A stretch of DNA of 61,621 nucleotides, taken from contig CAJTYM010000023.1 in the NCBI GenBank assembly GCA_910583835.1, positions 1 through 61,621 of the forward strand. Reading direction: 5' to 3'. A program made the translations under genes and the position numbers. This document shows, piece by piece, positions 61,598 through 61,621 of the stretch. Source of the stretch: an uncultured Lachnospiraceae bacterium. Lineage in GTDB: Bacteria > Bacillota > Clostridia > Lachnospirales > Lachnospiraceae. The notes under the pieces are model-generated. The model searched no databases and was not told where the DNA came from. It saw only the letters and a program-made list of their open reading frames with translations. How positions within the stretch are numbered: the first letter of the stretch is position 1; each line of letters starts with the position of its first letter.

Positions 61598-61621
61598 ATT
61601 TGTGTAGTGCCTGATTTTTGG

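Overview
The window looks like chromosomal DNA of an anaerobic Firmicute, most likely a Clostridia/Lachnospiraceae-type gut organism. The reasons are the rimP-nusA-ylxR-ylxQ-infB-rbfA-nrnA-truB-ribF order, strong GGAGG ribosome-binding sites, frequent TTG starts, an indolepyruvate:ferredoxin oxidoreductase operon, and a secreted GH53 galactanase with InlB-type repeats. The first half (1 to about 30,582) is the right-hand part of an integrated phage-like element. It ends in a tyrosine integrase and a tRNA-3'-end-like attachment site; its left end lies outside the window.

Element, left arm (1-16.8 kb, about 30% GC by eye on sampled lines). It holds many small unrecognised genes, a full-length ClpX homologue (3870-5099), an SF2 helicase with helicase-associated repeats (8999-11305), and a 1030-residue protein (11481-14573). 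I read that protein as a single-chain, two-barrel RNA polymerase of the YonO/QDE-1 superfamily: it has DGAG, LKG, DxDGD and IDYPKT motifs in the family order, plus a C-terminal zinc finger. A run of seven hairpins (14923-15257, followed by a T run) lies between two small paralogous HTH genes and beside an A-rich tract. It is either a structured RNA or a replication/regulatory locus. A LexA-box promoter precedes the helicase, and two 31-bp palindromes in opposite orientation flank a 114-residue gene.

Element, right arm (16.8-30.6 kb). A 2376-residue tape measure protein, a coiled-coil protein, a Dit-like protein and a 1257-residue tail hub/fibre with an S74 chaperone domain form a tail-tip module that becomes 50-58% GC. 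No capsid, portal, terminase, tail tube or lysis gene is visible in the window. The integrase, a tRNA-like att remnant and a terminator follow. Two genes carry in-frame stops after which coding clearly continues (8400 TAA, 28946 TAG).

Host part (30.6-61.6 kb). Three AT-rich genes (two unknown, one lipoprotein) are followed by the translation/transcription operon (rimP to ribF), a Na/Pi cotransporter with PhoU-like tail, GH53 galactanase, an NlpC/P60 wall hydrolase, rpsO, pnp, an intracellular subtilase, cardiolipin synthase, and a 5'-truncated D-Ala-D-Ala carboxypeptidase on the minus strand. After these come iorA-iorB-paaK-acyl-CoA ligase (aryl-pyruvate fermentation and CoA ligation) and a LytTR response regulator with a GHKL sensor kinase. 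Hairpin repeats with compensatory base changes punctuate the subtilase-cls-dacA interval. Downstream of the kinase are LytTR-like direct repeats and a very short Trp-rich ORF with a strong ribosome-binding site.
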